A DNA stretch of 64,000 nt from Citrobacter werkmanii NBRC 105721. Lineage in GTDB: Bacteria; Pseudomonadota; Gammaproteobacteria; Enterobacterales; Enterobacteriaceae. Location of the stretch: contig BBMW01000011.1 in NCBI GenBank assembly GCA_000759755.1, forward strand, positions 372,001 to 436,000, in the 5' to 3' direction. This document shows positions 21,220 through 31,860 of the stretch, piece after piece. Positions within the stretch are counted from its first letter, which is position 1. The number at the start of each line of letters is the position of its first letter. Under the pieces are notes generated by a model that did no database searches, was not told the origin of the DNA, and was given only the letters and a program-made list of their open reading frames with translations. A program made the translations under genes and the position numbers.

Positions 21220-22038
21220 TCAGAAAAAAACCACATAGACGGCGGCCGCCACAATAAAGCGGTAAATCGCAAACGGAATAAACGAGATGCGTTTAATCAG
21301 TTGCAGGAAGGTTTTGATCGCTACCAGCGCCACGATAAACGCCGTCACGAAACCGACTGCAAACATCGGAATATCTGACGCGCTGAGGAACGACCAGCTT
21401 TTGTAGAGATCCAGGGCCGTTGCGCCCATCATCATCGGTACCGCCAGCAGGAAAGAAAACTCAGATGCCGCGTAACGGCTGACCCCCATCAGCATACCGC
21501 CAGAAATCGTCGCCCCAGAGCGGGAAAAACCCGGCCACAGCGCCAGACACTGGAAACAGCCAATCATAAACGCCTGACGATAAGTCATATCATCCAGCCC
21601 CGGCGCGCGCGGCTCTTTCGGCTTCAGGCATTCTGCGGCTATCAGCAGCACGCCCCCTACCACCAGCGCATACATCACGTTGATCGGGTTAAACAGTGAT
21701 TTGATTGTATCGTGGAAAACCAGACCGAGGACAACGGCCGGGATCATCCCGAGCAGGATATGTCCCAGCGTCAACCGACCTTTGCCAGTCCCTTCGTGTT
21801 GGACCTTGCCAAAGTGAATGCCAATCAGGCCAAACAGACGTCGCCAGAACATCACTACGACGGCCAGAATAGAACCAAGTTGGATCACCACTTCAAATGT
21901 TTTTGCGGTATCGCCCTCAAAACCCAGCAGGTGGCCAACAATAATCATATGGCCGGTACTGGAAACGGGTAAAAATTCCGTCAATCCTTCGACCACACCC
22001 AAAATTGCCGCCACCAGCAGCGAGTGCATATCACTCAT
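21220..22038 (-). CDS. uppP: Undecaprenyl-diphosphatase
   Basis: A 272-residue integral membrane phosphatase (BacA/UppP) that recycles undecaprenyl diphosphate for cell-wall synthesis and whose overexpression gives bacitracin resistance. The two conserved motifs are [17 protein letters not shown] (residues about 14-30) and the [13 protein letters not shown] segment (about 171-183). The start MSDMHSLL is preceded by AGGGG at good spacing; a longer open frame to 22065 is not supported. Confidence 0.97.
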   Translation of the reverse strand: MSDMHSLLVAAILGVVEGLTEFLPVSSTGHMIIVGHLLGFEGDTAKTFEVVIQLGSILAVVVMFWRRLFGLIGIHFGKVQHEGTGKGRLTLGHILLGMIPAVVLGLVFHDTIKSLFNPINVMYALVVGGVLLIAAECLKPKEPRAPGLDDMTYRQAFMIGCFQCLALWPGFSRSGATISGGMLMGVSRYAASEFSFLLAVPMMMGATALDLYKSWSFLSASDIPMFAVGFVTAFIVALVAIKTFLQLIKRISFIPFAIYRFIVAAAVYVVFF

Positions 22039-22124
22039 TAATAAACCCCTAGATAGAGAAACCACGGCAAAAAAGAGCCGACGAAAGGACCCTTTTATAC
22101 CCGTTTGTTTTAGAAATTATTAAA

Positions 22125-22493
22125 TTAATTATTTTCTTTCAGATTACTGCCACGCTCAATGATAACCCCGACGTTTGCCGCACGCGCCACCGCGCCAGGT
22201 TTACTGAGTTTGATACGCACCCATGGGGAATTAAAGCGACTAAGCAGGAGGTCAGCCACCTCTTCCGCTACGCGCTCTACCAGTGCAAAACGCCCGCCTT
22301 CCACATGATTAACAACCGTTTGAGCAATATCAGCATAGCTCAGGCAATCAGCGACATCATCGCTTTTAGCCGATTTACGGTTATCCCATGCCATTTCGAT
22401 ATCGAACACCAACTTTTGCTCGATTGTCTGTTCCCAGTCGTAAACACCGATGGTGGTGATTACTGAAAGTTGCTCTATAAATACAATATCCAT
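22125..22493 (-). CDS. folB: Dihydroneopterin aldolase
   Basis: A 122-residue FolB, which converts 7,8-dihydroneopterin to 6-hydroxymethyl-dihydropterin in folate synthesis. VYDWEQTIEQ, the catalytic Tyr region SYADIAQTV, FALVERVAEEVA and the catalytic Lys in IKLSKPGAV are all present. The ATG at 22493 is the family start; a GTG one codon upstream is in frame. It diverges from plsY. Confidence 0.96.
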   Translation of the reverse strand: MDIVFIEQLSVITTIGVYDWEQTIEQKLVFDIEMAWDNRKSAKSDDVADCLSYADIAQTVVNHVEGGRFALVERVAEEVADLLLSRFNSPWVRIKLSKPGAVARAANVGVIIERGSNLKENN

Positions 22494-22599
22494 CACGACC
22501 CGCCTGCTTTTTGGCTAACCCGGATACCACTTCCGGCGAAATATGCGTATTATCCACAGAAGTAGCGTTTTACACGACATTTTCAAAACGGAACAGCTT

Positions 22600-23217
22600 A
22601 TGAGTGCAATCGCGCCTGGAATGATTATCTTCGCGTACCTCTGCGGCTCTATTTCCAGTGCCATTCTGGTATGCCGCCTCGCTGGATTGCCGGACCCGCG
22701 TGACAGCGGCTCTGGGAATCCGGGCGCGACAAACGTGCTACGCATAGGTGGCAAGGGAGCCGCCGTCGCCGTACTGATTTTCGACGTACTGAAAGGCATG
22801 TTGCCCGTCTGGGGTGCCTATGCGCTAGGCGTCAGCCCCTTCTGGCTGGGATTGATAGCGATCGCCGCCTGTCTGGGACACATCTGGCCGGTATTCTTCG
22901 GCTTTAAAGGTGGGAAAGGCGTTGCCACCGCCTTTGGCGCAATTGCGCCAATTGGTTGGGACTTAACGGGCGTAATGGCGGGAACCTGGCTGCTGACTGT
23001 CTTACTCAGCGGCTATTCGTCATTGGGCGCTATCGTCAGCGCGCTGATTGCTCCCTTTTATGTCTGGTGGTTCAATCCCCAGTTCACCTTCCCGGTTTCC
23101 ATGTTGTCGTGCTTAATTCTGCTACGTCACCATGACAACATTCAGCGTCTGTGGCGCCGTCAGGAGCCGAAAATCTGGACCAAACTGAAGAAAAAACGCG
23201 AAAAAGATCCTGAGTGA
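22600..23217 (+). CDS. plsY: Glycerol-3-phosphate acyltransferase PlsY
   Basis: A 205-residue membrane enzyme that transfers the acyl group from acyl-phosphate to glycerol 3-phosphate in phospholipid synthesis. The three PlsY loop motifs are visible: [18 protein letters not shown] and [19 protein letters not shown]. The start MSAIAPGMI gives the standard length; the open frame extends 19 codons upstream without a ribosome site. Confidence 0.96.
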   Translation: MSAIAPGMIIFAYLCGSISSAILVCRLAGLPDPRDSGSGNPGATNVLRIGGKGAAVAVLIFDVLKGMLPVWGAYALGVSPFWLGLIAIAACLGHIWPVFFGFKGGKGVATAFGAIAPIGWDLTGVMAGTWLLTVLLSGYSSLGAIVSALIAPFYVWWFNPQFTFPVSMLSCLILLRHHDNIQRLWRRQEPKIWTKLKKKREKDPE

Positions 23218-23225
23218 CGATACTA

Positions 23226-23258
23226 CCGGATGGCGGCGCTAAAGCGTCTTATCCGGCC
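23226..23258. repeat. REP unit overlapping the 3' end of ttdR
   Basis: CCGGATGGCGGCGC...GCGTCTTATCCGG is a REP palindrome whose right arm encodes the last residues and stop codon of ttdR. Confidence 0.8.
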
Positions 23259-24190
23259 TGAGGGACGTGATACCCTTCAATTGGCTTACCCAATCGGTGC
23301 TGACACCACGTCGCCAGAAACTCCACACAGACGCGAAGCTTCACGCTGCGATACAGCGGCTCCTGATAAACCGCCCAGATATTGGCGCTTTGTGCATAGT
23401 CCGGAAGTACACGCACCAGTTCACCGCTTGCCAAAAACGGTTGTACGTCCCATTCGGAACGCAACATGATCCCTTTTCCCTGCAGCGCCCACTGCAACAC
23501 AATCTCACCGCTGTTCGATGAAAGGTGCCCGGCGACCTTCACCGATTTTTTCTCCTGGCCGTTATCCAGCTCCCACACTCCGTGGGTCATATCGCGTTCT
23601 TTGGTGACCAGGCAATCATGCCGACTTAATTCCTGTAGCGTCATCGGCTCGCCATATTTTTGTAAATAGGTCGGGGCCGCACACAATATTCTTTTGTTTT
23701 TCGTTAACAAATGCGCAATATAATAATCAGGAATTTCATCATTAATACGAATATCCAAATCGATATTATCCTGCGCCAAATCAATTTGCCGATCATAAAG
23801 CTCAAAATGCACCTGTAATTCAGGGTAGCTATGCATCAGTTCGGTAATGGCCGGCGCAATATAGCTGCGCCCAAAACCAAAGCTACAGCCGATACGAATC
23901 ATCCCCGCCGGGCGCGTTTTGATTTGCGTGACGTCATCAACCAGATGCTGGTAGCCCGCGAGGATCGCCTGTGCATGTTCATAGCAACGTTGACCACTCT
24001 CAGTTAACGCCACACCGCGCGCAGAGCGGTTAAGCAACGTCGTCCCCAGCGTGGATTCGAGGATTTGAATACGTTTTGTCACAAACGCTGGCGTCTGTCC
24101 CAGCGTGGCGGCAGCGGCGCTAAAGCTGCCGCTATGAACAATTTCAACCAGCACCTGCAGGTCTTTCGCCAGGGGATACGTGTTCAGCAT
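23249..24190 (-). CDS. ttdR: LysR-family activator of tartrate utilisation
   Basis: A 313-residue LysR regulator with an N-terminal winged helix-turn-helix (about 8-67, [20 protein letters not shown]) and a C-terminal effector-binding domain. It matches E. coli TtdR, which activates ttdABT under anaerobic conditions with tartrate. It diverges from ttdA over 212 bp. The last few residues (PQAG) are encoded by a REP element and differ from the E. coli C-terminus. Confidence 0.95.
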   Translation of the reverse strand: MLNTYPLAKDLQVLVEIVHSGSFSAAAATLGQTPAFVTKRIQILESTLGTTLLNRSARGVALTESGQRCYEHAQAILAGYQHLVDDVTQIKTRPAGMIRIGCSFGFGRSYIAPAITELMHSYPELQVHFELYDRQIDLAQDNIDLDIRINDEIPDYYIAHLLTKNKRILCAAPTYLQKYGEPMTLQELSRHDCLVTKERDMTHGVWELDNGQEKKSVKVAGHLSSNSGEIVLQWALQGKGIMLRSEWDVQPFLASGELVRVLPDYAQSANIWAVYQEPLYRSVKLRVCVEFLATWCQHRLGKPIEGYHVPQAG

Positions 24191-24402
24191 GGTCGGTATA
24201 TCCGTAATGTTGTTAACCGCAGTGTAATTCTCTCACGCGTATTAAACCCTGCCTTTGCGCAATTTTTATTGCCTTATTTGGACATCATTCACGAACTGTT
24301 AATTGGATATTCACAGTGGCAAATAATATAAACCCCTATTTTTAGTGGTAGTTTGTGGCGGAGAATTTATTTCCAGAAAATAAAAGAACTGGAGTTTACA
24401 AG

Positions 24403-25311
24403 ATGAGCAATCAAAATAACCAAAATGCGATAAATACGCTGACAAACATTGTCGCGAATTTTACCGCCATGATTTCTACCCGTATGCCCGACGACGTAGT
24501 GGATAAGTTAAAACAGCTGCGTGAAGGCGAAGACTCGCCGATGGGTAAAATCATCTACCACACCATGTTTGACAACATGCAGAAGGCGATCGAACTGAAC
24601 CGTCCGGCCTGTCAGGACACCGGTGAGATTATGTTCTTTGTAAAGGTCGGTTCCCGTTTTCCGCTGTTGGGTGAACTGCAAAGCATCCTGAAACAGGCCG
24701 TTGAAGACGCCACGGTCAAAGCGCCACTGCGCCATAACGCGGTAGAAATTTTTGACGAAGTGAATACCGGCAAAAATACCGGCACCGGTGTGCCGTGGGT
24801 CACCTGGGACATCATTCCTGATAATGATGACGCGGAAATCGAAGTCTACATGGCTGGCGGCGGCTGTACCCTGCCTGGACGCTCGAAAGTGTTAATGCCT
24901 TCAGAAGGTTACGAAGGCGTAGTGAAATTTGTCTTCGAAAATATCTCCACATTGGCCGTTAACGCCTGCCCGCCGGTGCTGGTGGGCGTAGGCATTGCTA
25001 CCTCAGTAGAAACTGCCGCAGTACTCTCCCGTAAAGCGGTGCTGCGTCCTATCGGCTCACGTCATCCCAACCCCAAAGCGGCCGAACTGGAACTGCGTCT
25101 TGAAGAAGGACTTAACCGCCTCGGTATTGGTCCGCAAGGGTTGACCGGCAATAGCTCCGTGATGGGCGTGCATATCGAATCCGCCGCGCGCCACCCGTCG
25201 ACTATCGGCGTTGCTGTTTCCACCGGCTGCTGGGCGCACCGTCGCGGCACGCTGTTGGTTCATGCTGATCTCTCCTTCGAAAATCTGTCTCACACCCGGA
25301 GCGCGTTATGA
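24403..25311 (+). CDS. ttdA: L(+)-tartrate dehydratase alpha subunit
   Basis: A 302-residue iron-sulfur subunit of class I (fumarase A-type) L-tartrate dehydratase, which makes oxaloacetate from L-tartrate. Conserved Cys residues that could bind the 4Fe-4S cluster lie in ACQDTGE, NACPP and GCWAHRRG. The start follows a GGAG eight bases away. Its 3' end overlaps ttdB by four bases (ATGA), which fits the alpha2-beta2 complex. Confidence 0.96.
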   Translation: MSNQNNQNAINTLTNIVANFTAMISTRMPDDVVDKLKQLREGEDSPMGKIIYHTMFDNMQKAIELNRPACQDTGEIMFFVKVGSRFPLLGELQSILKQAVEDATVKAPLRHNAVEIFDEVNTGKNTGTGVPWVTWDIIPDNDDAEIEVYMAGGGCTLPGRSKVLMPSEGYEGVVKFVFENISTLAVNACPPVLVGVGIATSVETAAVLSRKAVLRPIGSRHPNPKAAELELRLEEGLNRLGIGPQGLTGNSSVMGVHIESAARHPSTIGVAVSTGCWAHRRGTLLVHADLSFENLSHTRSAL

Positions 25312-25913
25312 AAAAGATCCTCACAACCCCGATTAAAGCCGAAGATCTGGAAGATATTCGTGTTGGCGATGTCATTTACCTGAGCGGTACGCTGGTGACC
25401 TGCCGCGACGTGTGCCACCGTCGCCTGATCGAACTGAAGCGCCCAATTCCTTATGACCTGAATGGCAAGGCTATTTTCCACGCAGGCCCAATCGTGCGTA
25501 AGCACGGTGATAAATGGGAAATGGTCTCCGTCGGCCCAACCACCAGTATGCGTATGGAAGCCTTTGAGAAAGAGTTCATCGAGCAGACCGGCGTCAAACT
25601 GGTGGTCGGTAAAGGTGGTATGGGACCGTTGACAGAAGAAGGCTGCAAGCAGTTCAAAGCGCTGCACGTAATCTTCCCGGCAGGTTGCGCCGTACTGGCG
25701 GCTACTCAGGTTGAAGAGATTGAAGAAGTGCACTGGACGGAGCTGGGCATGCCGGAATCCCTGTGGGTGTGTCGGGTCAAAGAGTTCGGCCCGTTGATTG
25801 TGTCCATCGACACCCACGGCAACAACCTGATCGCCGAAAACAAAAAGCTGTTCGCTGAACGCCGCGATCCCATCGTGGAAGAGATCTGCGAGCACGTGCA
25901 TTACATCAAATAA
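25308..25913 (+). CDS. ttdB: L(+)-tartrate dehydratase beta subunit
   Basis: A 201-residue beta subunit corresponding to the C-terminal domain of class I fumarases. [20 protein letters not shown] and GKGGMGPLT are typical. It is coupled to ttdA by an ATGA overlap and followed by the tartrate/succinate antiporter gene 48 bp on. Confidence 0.96.
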   Translation: MKKILTTPIKAEDLEDIRVGDVIYLSGTLVTCRDVCHRRLIELKRPIPYDLNGKAIFHAGPIVRKHGDKWEMVSVGPTTSMRMEAFEKEFIEQTGVKLVVGKGGMGPLTEEGCKQFKALHVIFPAGCAVLAATQVEEIEEVHWTELGMPESLWVCRVKEFGPLIVSIDTHGNNLIAENKKLFAERRDPIVEEICEHVHYIK

Positions 25914-25961
25914 TCCTTCCGGAGAGGCGCAGAGCCTCTCCCCATTCGCAGGGATATCACA

Positions 25962-27425
25962 ATGGCACCTTTAGCTGGTTGGTGGCGATACCTGGCTCCG
26001 CTGGTGGTCATCGCCATTATTGCTGTTTTACCCGTTCCCACCGGTCTTGAGAGCCACACCTGGCTCTATTTTGCCGTCTTTACCGGTGTGATTGTGGGGC
26101 TCATTCTGGAACCTGTACCCGGCGCGGTAGTGGCGATGATTGGTATTTCGATCATCGCCGTACTTTCACCGTGGATCCTGTTCAGCCCGGAACAACTCGC
26201 GCAGGACGGTTTTAAATTTACCGCCAAATCGCTGTCGTGGGCCGTGTCTGGCTTTTCTAACTCGGTTATCTGGCTGATTTTCGCGGCCTTTATGTTTGGT
26301 ACCGGCTATGAGAAAACCGGCCTCGGTCGGCGTATCGCGCTAATGTTAGTAAAAAAGATGGGGCACCGGACGTTATTCCTCGGCTACGCGGTGATGTTCT
26401 CCGAGCTGATCCTCGCCCCCGTTACGCCTTCCAACTCCGCGCGCGGGGCCGGAATAATCTACCCGATTATCCGCAACCTGCCGCCGCTGTATAACTCCCA
26501 GCCCAATGACGCCAGTTCACGTTCTATTGGCTCCTACATCATGTGGATGGGCATTGTCGCCGACTGCGTCACCAGCGCGATTTTCTTAACGGCGATGGCG
26601 CCGAACCTGCTGCTGATCGGCCTGATGAAAGGCGCATCTCATACGGCGCTCAGTTGGGGCGACTGGTTCTTGGGTATGCTGCCGCTGAGCATTTTACTGG
26701 TGCTGATCGTGCCCTGGCTGGCGTATGTGTTGTACCCGCCAGTGCTGAAATCCGGCGATCAGGTGCCTCGCTGGGCGGATACAGAGTTAAAAGCGATGGG
26801 ACCGCTCTGCGCACGTGAGAAAAAGATGCTGGGGCTGATGGTCGGCGCGCTGGTGTTGTGGATCTTCGGTGGCGATTATATTGACGCCGCGATGGTCGGT
26901 TACAGCGTGGTGGCATTGATGTTGGTGCTGCGCATCATTAGTTGGGATGACATCGTCAGTAATAAAGCCGCATGGAACGTCTTTTTCTGGCTGGCCTCGT
27001 TAATAACCCTGGCGACCGGGCTGAATAACACCGGTTTTATTACCTGGTTCGGCAAGCTGCTGGCAAACGGGCTGAGCGGCTATTCACCGATCATGGTGAT
27101 GGTGGCGCTCATCGTGGTCTTCTATCTGCTGCGCTACTTCTTTGCCAGCGCCACAGCGTATACCTCCGCCCTCGCACCGATGATGATCGCCGCCGCGCTG
27201 GCGATGCCGGAAATCCCGTTGCCGGTCTTCTGCCTGATGGTCGGCGCCGCTATTGGCCTGGGCAGTATTCTGACTCCCTACGCCACCGGCCCAAGCCCTA
27301 TCTACTACGGCAGCGGCTATTTGCCAACGGTCGATTACTGGCGGCTGGGCGCTATTTTTGGCCTGATTTTCCTCGTGCTGCTGGTGATCACCGGTCTGGT
27401 CTGGATGCCCCTCGTTTTACTGTAA
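25962..27425 (+). CDS. ttdT: L-tartrate/succinate antiporter
   Basis: A 487-residue inner-membrane carrier of the DASS/CitT family with about 12 membrane helices. TtdT imports tartrate in exchange for succinate, the end product of tartrate fermentation. Family features include ILAPVTPSNSARGAGI and GSILTPYATGPSPIYY. It is the last gene of ttdABT and is followed by an intrinsic terminator. Confidence 0.96.
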   Translation: MAPLAGWWRYLAPLVVIAIIAVLPVPTGLESHTWLYFAVFTGVIVGLILEPVPGAVVAMIGISIIAVLSPWILFSPEQLAQDGFKFTAKSLSWAVSGFSNSVIWLIFAAFMFGTGYEKTGLGRRIALMLVKKMGHRTLFLGYAVMFSELILAPVTPSNSARGAGIIYPIIRNLPPLYNSQPNDASSRSIGSYIMWMGIVADCVTSAIFLTAMAPNLLLIGLMKGASHTALSWGDWFLGMLPLSILLVLIVPWLAYVLYPPVLKSGDQVPRWADTELKAMGPLCAREKKMLGLMVGALVLWIFGGDYIDAAMVGYSVVALMLVLRIISWDDIVSNKAAWNVFFWLASLITLATGLNNTGFITWFGKLLANGLSGYSPIMVMVALIVVFYLLRYFFASATAYTSALAPMMIAAALAMPEIPLPVFCLMVGAAIGLGSILTPYATGPSPIYYGSGYLPTVDYWRLGAIFGLIFLVLLVITGLVWMPLVLL

Positions 27426-27434
27426 AACCCCATT

Positions 27435-27459
27435 GGGGCGACCTCTTGTCGCCCCTTTA
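27435..27459 (+). terminator. Terminator of ttdABT
   Basis: GGGGCGAC-ctctt-GTCGCCCC followed by TTTAT is a perfect 8-bp stem ten bases after ttdT. It separates the tartrate genes from the urease operon. Confidence 0.88.
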
Positions 27460-27462
27460 TCC

Positions 27463-27477
27463 ATAAGCTTCTCATAT
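27463..27477. promoter_or_regulatory. Candidate NAC-binding motif upstream of ureD
   Basis: ATAAGCTTCTCATAT fits the NAC consensus ATA-N9-TAT. In Klebsiella the NAC protein activates the ureD promoter under nitrogen limitation. The motif is short and AT-rich, so a chance match is possible. Confidence 0.4.
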
Positions 27478-27548
27478 GATCGATTTCCCGATGCGCTGAG
27501 GCATACTTTTTTGTACGCAAACACCCTCATGCTGATAAGGGAAACGCT

Positions 27549-28373
27549 CTGGACACGCTGGCGCACGAGACACTCACACGAGGCTGGCAGGCCGAACTGG
27601 ATCTGCACTTTACCCGCACCGGACACAAAACGGTGCTCGCCTCGGCGCGTCACTATGGACCTTTGACGGTTCAACGTCCGTTTTATCCCGAAGAAGAGGT
27701 ATGTCACCTCTATTTGCTTCATCCACCTGGCGGGATCGTCAGCGGGGATGAGCTACATATTTCCGTATCACTTGATGAAAACAGCCATGCGTTAATCACT
27801 CAGCCCGGCGCGGGAAAATTTTATCGCAGCCGTGGGCCGCAGGCGTTGCTACGCCAGCATTTCACGCTCGCCCCACACGCCACACTGGAGTGGCTGCCGC
27901 AGGATACGATCTTCTTTCCCGGCGCTAATGCCACCGTCCAATCCGTATTTCATCTGACGTCCGCAAGCCATTTGCTGGCCTGGGATCTGCTGTGTCTCGG
28001 ACGCCCTGTCATGCAGGAAACGTTCAGCCACGGCACGCTACAAAACCGTCTGGAAGTGTGGCGGGATGGGCAACCGCTGCTGATAGAGCGTTTGCAGGTG
28101 CAGGCAGGGGATCTGCATGGGATCGCACATCATCCCTGGGTCGGTACGTTGCTGTGTTACCCGGCCAGCGAACACATGCTGGAGGGGACGCGCGAGCGGC
28201 TTACGCCACTGGGGGATTATGCCGGGGCAACGCTTAACGACTCGCTGCTGACAATTCGATTTCTGGCGAACGACAACCTAATTGTTCAGCGCGTTATGCG
28301 CAATATCTGGCAATTTCTGCGCCCGCTGCTGACACACAAAGCGCCCATGCTACCGCGAATCTGGCAAACCTAA
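27549..28373 (+). CDS. ureD: Urease accessory protein UreD (probable CTG start)
   Basis: UreD is the scaffold that binds apo-urease and, with UreF and UreG, guides nickel into the active site. The conserved N-terminal block [10 protein letters not shown]...[11 protein letters not shown] lies upstream of the first standard start codon in this frame (GTG at 27633), so translation must begin earlier. No ATG, GTG or TTG exists upstream in frame. A CTG at 27549 is seven bases after AAGGG (27537-27541) and would give 274 residues, close to the roughly 270 of Klebsiella UreD; a second CTG at 27558 is possible. The rest ([44 protein letters not shown]) is typical. A frameshift or sequencing error is the alternative. 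Confidence 0.88.
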   Translation: MDTLAHETLTRGWQAELDLHFTRTGHKTVLASARHYGPLTVQRPFYPEEEVCHLYLLHPPGGIVSGDELHISVSLDENSHALITQPGAGKFYRSRGPQALLRQHFTLAPHATLEWLPQDTIFFPGANATVQSVFHLTSASHLLAWDLLCLGRPVMQETFSHGTLQNRLEVWRDGQPLLIERLQVQAGDLHGIAHHPWVGTLLCYPASEHMLEGTRERLTPLGDYAGATLNDSLLTIRFLANDNLIVQRVMRNIWQFLRPLLTHKAPMLPRIWQT

Positions 28374-28383
28374 GAGGCCCATT

Positions 28384-28686
28384 ATGGAACTGACCCCCAG
28401 AGAAAAAGACAAGCTGTTGCTGTTTACCGCCGCGCTGGTGGCAGAACGTCGCCTGGCCCGCGGGCTGAAGCTGAATTACCCGGAATCAGTGGCGCTGATT
28501 AGCGCTTTCATTATAGAAGGGGCGCGCGACGGGCAAACCGTGGCCGCGCTGATGGAAAACGGGCGTCACGTGCTGCGCCGCGATCAGGTGATGGAAGGCG
28601 TACCAGAGATGATCCCGGATATTCAGGTTGAAGCCACATTCCCGGACGGTTCAAAGCTGGTCACCGTCCACAACCCGATCGTCTAA
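28384..28686 (+). CDS. ureA: Urease gamma subunit
   Basis: A 100-residue urease gamma subunit ([36 protein letters not shown]). It packs with UreB and UreC into the (ABC)3 apoenzyme. It starts ten bases after ureD and is followed by ureB nine bases on. Confidence 0.98.
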   Translation: MELTPREKDKLLLFTAALVAERRLARGLKLNYPESVALISAFIIEGARDGQTVAALMENGRHVLRRDQVMEGVPEMIPDIQVEATFPDGSKLVTVHNPIV

Positions 28687-28695
28687 GGAGCGGCA

Positions 28696-29016
28696 ATGAT
28701 CCCAGGTGAGTATCAGATCTCAGCAGGCAACATTGCGATCAATCAGGGGCGCGAAACCTGCACGATCGTGGTGGAAAATCACGGTGACAGACCCATCCAG
28801 GTGGGATCGCACTATCACTTTTACGAGGTGAACCCGGCGCTGCGCTTTGACAGGGCGGCCACGCGGGGCTTCCGTCTGAACATTGCCGCAGGTACAGCGG
28901 TACGTTTTGAACCGGGGCAAAAGCGCGAAGTCGAACTGGTGCGTGTCGCTGGCGCACAAAGGATGGTGGGTTTTCGCAGTGAAGTGATGGGCGCGCTGGA
29001 GACAGATAATGAGTAA
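28696..29016 (+). CDS. ureB: Urease beta subunit
   Basis: A 106-residue beta subunit with a jelly-roll fold ([40 protein letters not shown]). Its end overlaps the start of ureC by eight bases, favouring coupled synthesis of the structural subunits. Confidence 0.98.
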   Translation: MIPGEYQISAGNIAINQGRETCTIVVENHGDRPIQVGSHYHFYEVNPALRFDRAATRGFRLNIAAGTAVRFEPGQKREVELVRVAGAQRMVGFRSEVMGALETDNE

Positions 29017-30712
29017 CATTTCCCGCCAGGCGTACGCCGACATGTTTGGCCCAACCACCGGCGATAAAGTGCGTCTGGCGGATACTGATCTGTGGATCGA
29101 GGTGGAAAAAGACTTCACCACCTACGGCGAAGAGGTCAAATTCGGCGGCGGAAAAGTGATCCGCGACGGTATGGGCCAGGGACAAATGCGCGCCCAGGCG
29201 TGTGTGGATCTGGTGATAACCAACGCGCTGATCGTTGATCACTGGGGGATCGTCAAAGCGGATATCGGCATCAAAGACGGCAGGCTCTTCGCCATCGGCA
29301 AAGCGGGTAATCCCGATATTCAGCCCAATGTCACGATCCCGATAGGCGTAGGAACAGAAGTCATCGCCGGAGAAGGCAAGATCGTCACCGCAGGCGGCGT
29401 GGATACACATATTCACTGGATCTGCCCACAGCAGGCGCAGGAGGCGCTGGTTTCCGGCGTGACGACGATGATCGGCGGTGGTACGGGTCCGGCCGCAGGC
29501 ACTAACGCCACCACCTGCACGCCAGGCCCGTGGTACATCGCGCGCATGCTGCAGGCGGCAGACACATTGCCGGTTAACATCGGTTTGCTGGGCAAAGGCA
29601 ATGGCTCAAACCCTGACGCCCTGCGCGAGCAAATCACAGCTGGCGCCATTGGCCTGAAGATCCACGAAGACTGGGGCGCCACGCCTGCCGCAATCGACTG
29701 TGCGCTGACCGTGGCCGACGAGATGGACATCCAGGTGGCGCTGCACAGCGACACGCTCAATGAGTCCGGTTTTGTTGAGGATACGCTGGCGGCGATCGGC
29801 GATCGCACCATTCATACCTTCCATACCGAAGGCGCAGGCGGCGGCCATGCGCCGGATATCATCACCGCCTGCGCACATCCGAATATTTTGCCCTCCTCCA
29901 CCAACCCGACGCTGCCTTATACCGTCAACACCATCGATGAACATCTCGACATGCTGATGGTCTGCCACCATCTCGATCCGGATATCGCTGAAGACGTGGC
30001 CTTCGCCGAATCGCGCATTCGCCGGGAAACGATCGCTGCCGAGGATGTGCTGCATGACATTGGCGCGTTTTCCCTGACCTCGTCCGATTCACAGGCAATG
30101 GGGCGCGTGGGCGAAGTGATCCTGCGCACCTGGCAGGTGGCGCACCGCATGAAGGTTCAGCGTGGCTCGCTGGCGGAAGAAACGGGCGACAACGACAACC
30201 TGCGCGTTAAACGCTACATCGCCAAGTACACCATCAATCCGGCATTGACCCACGGTATCGCCCACGAAGTCGGCTCCGTTGAGCCAGGCAAACTGGCCGA
30301 TCTAGTGCTGTGGTCGCCGGCCTTTTTTGGCGTAAAACCGGCGACCATCGTGAAGGGCGGGATGATCGCCTGCGCGCCGATGGGCGACATCAACGCCTCA
30401 ATCCCCACCCCGCAACCGGTGCATTACCGCATGATGTTCGGCGCGCTTGGCGCAGCGCGGCATCACACCCGTCTGACCTTTATTTCACAGGCTGCCGACG
30501 CGCAAAACGTCCCGCAGCAACTTAATTTGCAAAGCGCTATCGCCGTCGTCAAAGGCTGCCGGACGGTAAAAAAGGCTGACATGATCCACAACGGTCTACA
30601 GCCCAATATCACCGTCGATGCTCAGACCTACGAGGTACGCATTGATGGTGAACTGATTACCAGCGACCCGGCAGATGTTTTGCCGATGGCGCAACGCTAT
30701 TTCCTGTTTTAA
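29009..30712 (+). CDS. ureC: Urease alpha subunit (catalytic)
   Basis: A 567-residue catalytic subunit that hydrolyses urea to ammonia and carbamate. Nickel and catalytic residues are all present: His134 and His136 in VDTHIHW, the carbamylated Lys in [10 protein letters not shown], His in [10 protein letters not shown] and [15 protein letters not shown], the flap Cys-His in MVCHHLDPD, and Asp in SSDSQAMGR. The length equals the Klebsiella enzyme, and the reading frame is intact, so an active urease is expected. Confidence 0.98.
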   Translation: MSNISRQAYADMFGPTTGDKVRLADTDLWIEVEKDFTTYGEEVKFGGGKVIRDGMGQGQMRAQACVDLVITNALIVDHWGIVKADIGIKDGRLFAIGKAGNPDIQPNVTIPIGVGTEVIAGEGKIVTAGGVDTHIHWICPQQAQEALVSGVTTMIGGGTGPAAGTNATTCTPGPWYIARMLQAADTLPVNIGLLGKGNGSNPDALREQITAGAIGLKIHEDWGATPAAIDCALTVADEMDIQVALHSDTLNESGFVEDTLAAIGDRTIHTFHTEGAGGGHAPDIITACAHPNILPSSTNPTLPYTVNTIDEHLDMLMVCHHLDPDIAEDVAFAESRIRRETIAAEDVLHDIGAFSLTSSDSQAMGRVGEVILRTWQVAHRMKVQRGSLAEETGDNDNLRVKRYIAKYTINPALTHGIAHEVGSVEPGKLADLVLWSPAFFGVKPATIVKGGMIACAPMGDINASIPTPQPVHYRMMFGALGAARHHTRLTFISQAADAQNVPQQLNLQSAIAVVKGCRTVKKADMIHNGLQPNITVDAQTYEVRIDGELITSDPADVLPMAQRYFLF

Positions 30713-30721
30713 GGAGTGAGG

Positions 30722-31180
30722 ATGATCTACCTGACCCAACGCCTTGACCACGCCCACCGCGTCACCGCAAGCGTCACGCTACCCATTGATGTTCGAGTAA
30801 AAAGCCGCGCCAGAGTGGCGCTGAGCGATGGCCGCGAAGCCGGCTTAATGCTACCGCGCGGTTTACTGTTACGCGGCGGCGATCTGCTGACTACCGACGA
30901 TGGCCGCGAGGTGATCGAAGTGATCGCCGCGCCGGAGTCGGTTTCCGTCGTGCGCTGCGCCGACCCTTTCCTGCTCGCCAAAGCCTGTTACCACCTTGGT
31001 AATCGCCACGTACCGTTGCAGATCCTGCCCGATGAGCTGCGCTACCACCACGATCATGTGCTGGACGATATGCTGCGCCAGTTCAACCTCGAGGTGGCGT
31101 TTGCCCAGTTGCCGTTTGAGCCGGAAGCGGGTGCCTATGCGAGCGAGTCACACGGGCATCATCACGGCCATGCACACTGA
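30722..31180 (+). CDS. ureE: Urease accessory nickel carrier UreE
   Basis: A 152-residue metallochaperone that delivers Ni2+ to the UreDFG-apourease complex. It ends in a His-rich tail ([10 protein letters not shown]) that binds extra nickel, as in Klebsiella. AAGGAG lies before the ATG at 30722; an in-frame GTG at 30716 is too near it. Its stop overlaps the ureF start (TGATG). Confidence 0.96.
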   Translation: MIYLTQRLDHAHRVTASVTLPIDVRVKSRARVALSDGREAGLMLPRGLLLRGGDLLTTDDGREVIEVIAAPESVSVVRCADPFLLAKACYHLGNRHVPLQILPDELRYHHDHVLDDMLRQFNLEVAFAQLPFEPEAGAYASESHGHHHGHAH

Positions 31181-31851
31181 TGCATAGCACCCAACAGCTG
31201 CGCCTGATGCAGCTCGCCAGCAGCAGTCTCCCGGTAGGATCGTTTACCTGGTCTCAGGGGCTGGAGTGGGCGGTAGAAATCGGCTGGGTGAAAAGCGTCG
31301 ATGACTTCTCTGGCTGGCAAATCCAGCAGATGGAGCACAACTTTTTTACCGTTGACCTACCGTTGCTGGCGAGATTGTATCGCGCCTGTGAGCAGGACGA
31401 TCTCGCCGCCGCGCGCCGCTGGACCGCTTACCTGCTGGCCTGCCGGGAAACCCGCGAACTGCGGGATGAAGAACGCAGCCGGGGCCTCGCCTTTACGCGG
31501 CTGGTCACCGACTGGGAACCAGACTGTTCCCAGGATTGGCGCACGCTCTTTGCCGATAGCCAGCTGTGCGGTATGGCCTGGCTGGGCGTACGCTGGAAAA
31601 TCCCCCTGACGAATCTGGCGTTAAGCCTCGGCTACAGCTGGATTGAGAGCGCCGTGATGGCAGGCGTCAAACTGGTTCCCTTTGGCCAGCAGGCGGCTCA
31701 GCGATTGATTATTTCGCTTGGCGATCGTTATGCGCAAGGTCTGGCACAAGCGCTGGCGTGTCCTGACGCCAGCCTCGGATCCGCAACGCCGTTAGCCGCC
31801 ATCGCGTCTGCCCGGCATGAAACCCAATATTCCCGCTTATTCCGTTCCTGA
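31180..31851 (+). CDS. ureF: Urease accessory protein UreF
   Basis: A 223-residue all-helical accessory protein ([21 protein letters not shown]) that acts with UreD as a checkpoint for UreG GTP hydrolysis. It is coupled to ureE by a one-base overlap and followed by ureG nine bases later. Confidence 0.96.
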   Translation: MHSTQQLRLMQLASSSLPVGSFTWSQGLEWAVEIGWVKSVDDFSGWQIQQMEHNFFTVDLPLLARLYRACEQDDLAAARRWTAYLLACRETRELRDEERSRGLAFTRLVTDWEPDCSQDWRTLFADSQLCGMAWLGVRWKIPLTNLALSLGYSWIESAVMAGVKLVPFGQQAAQRLIISLGDRYAQGLAQALACPDASLGSATPLAAIASARHETQYSRLFRS

Positions 31852-31860
31852 GGAGAAAAA

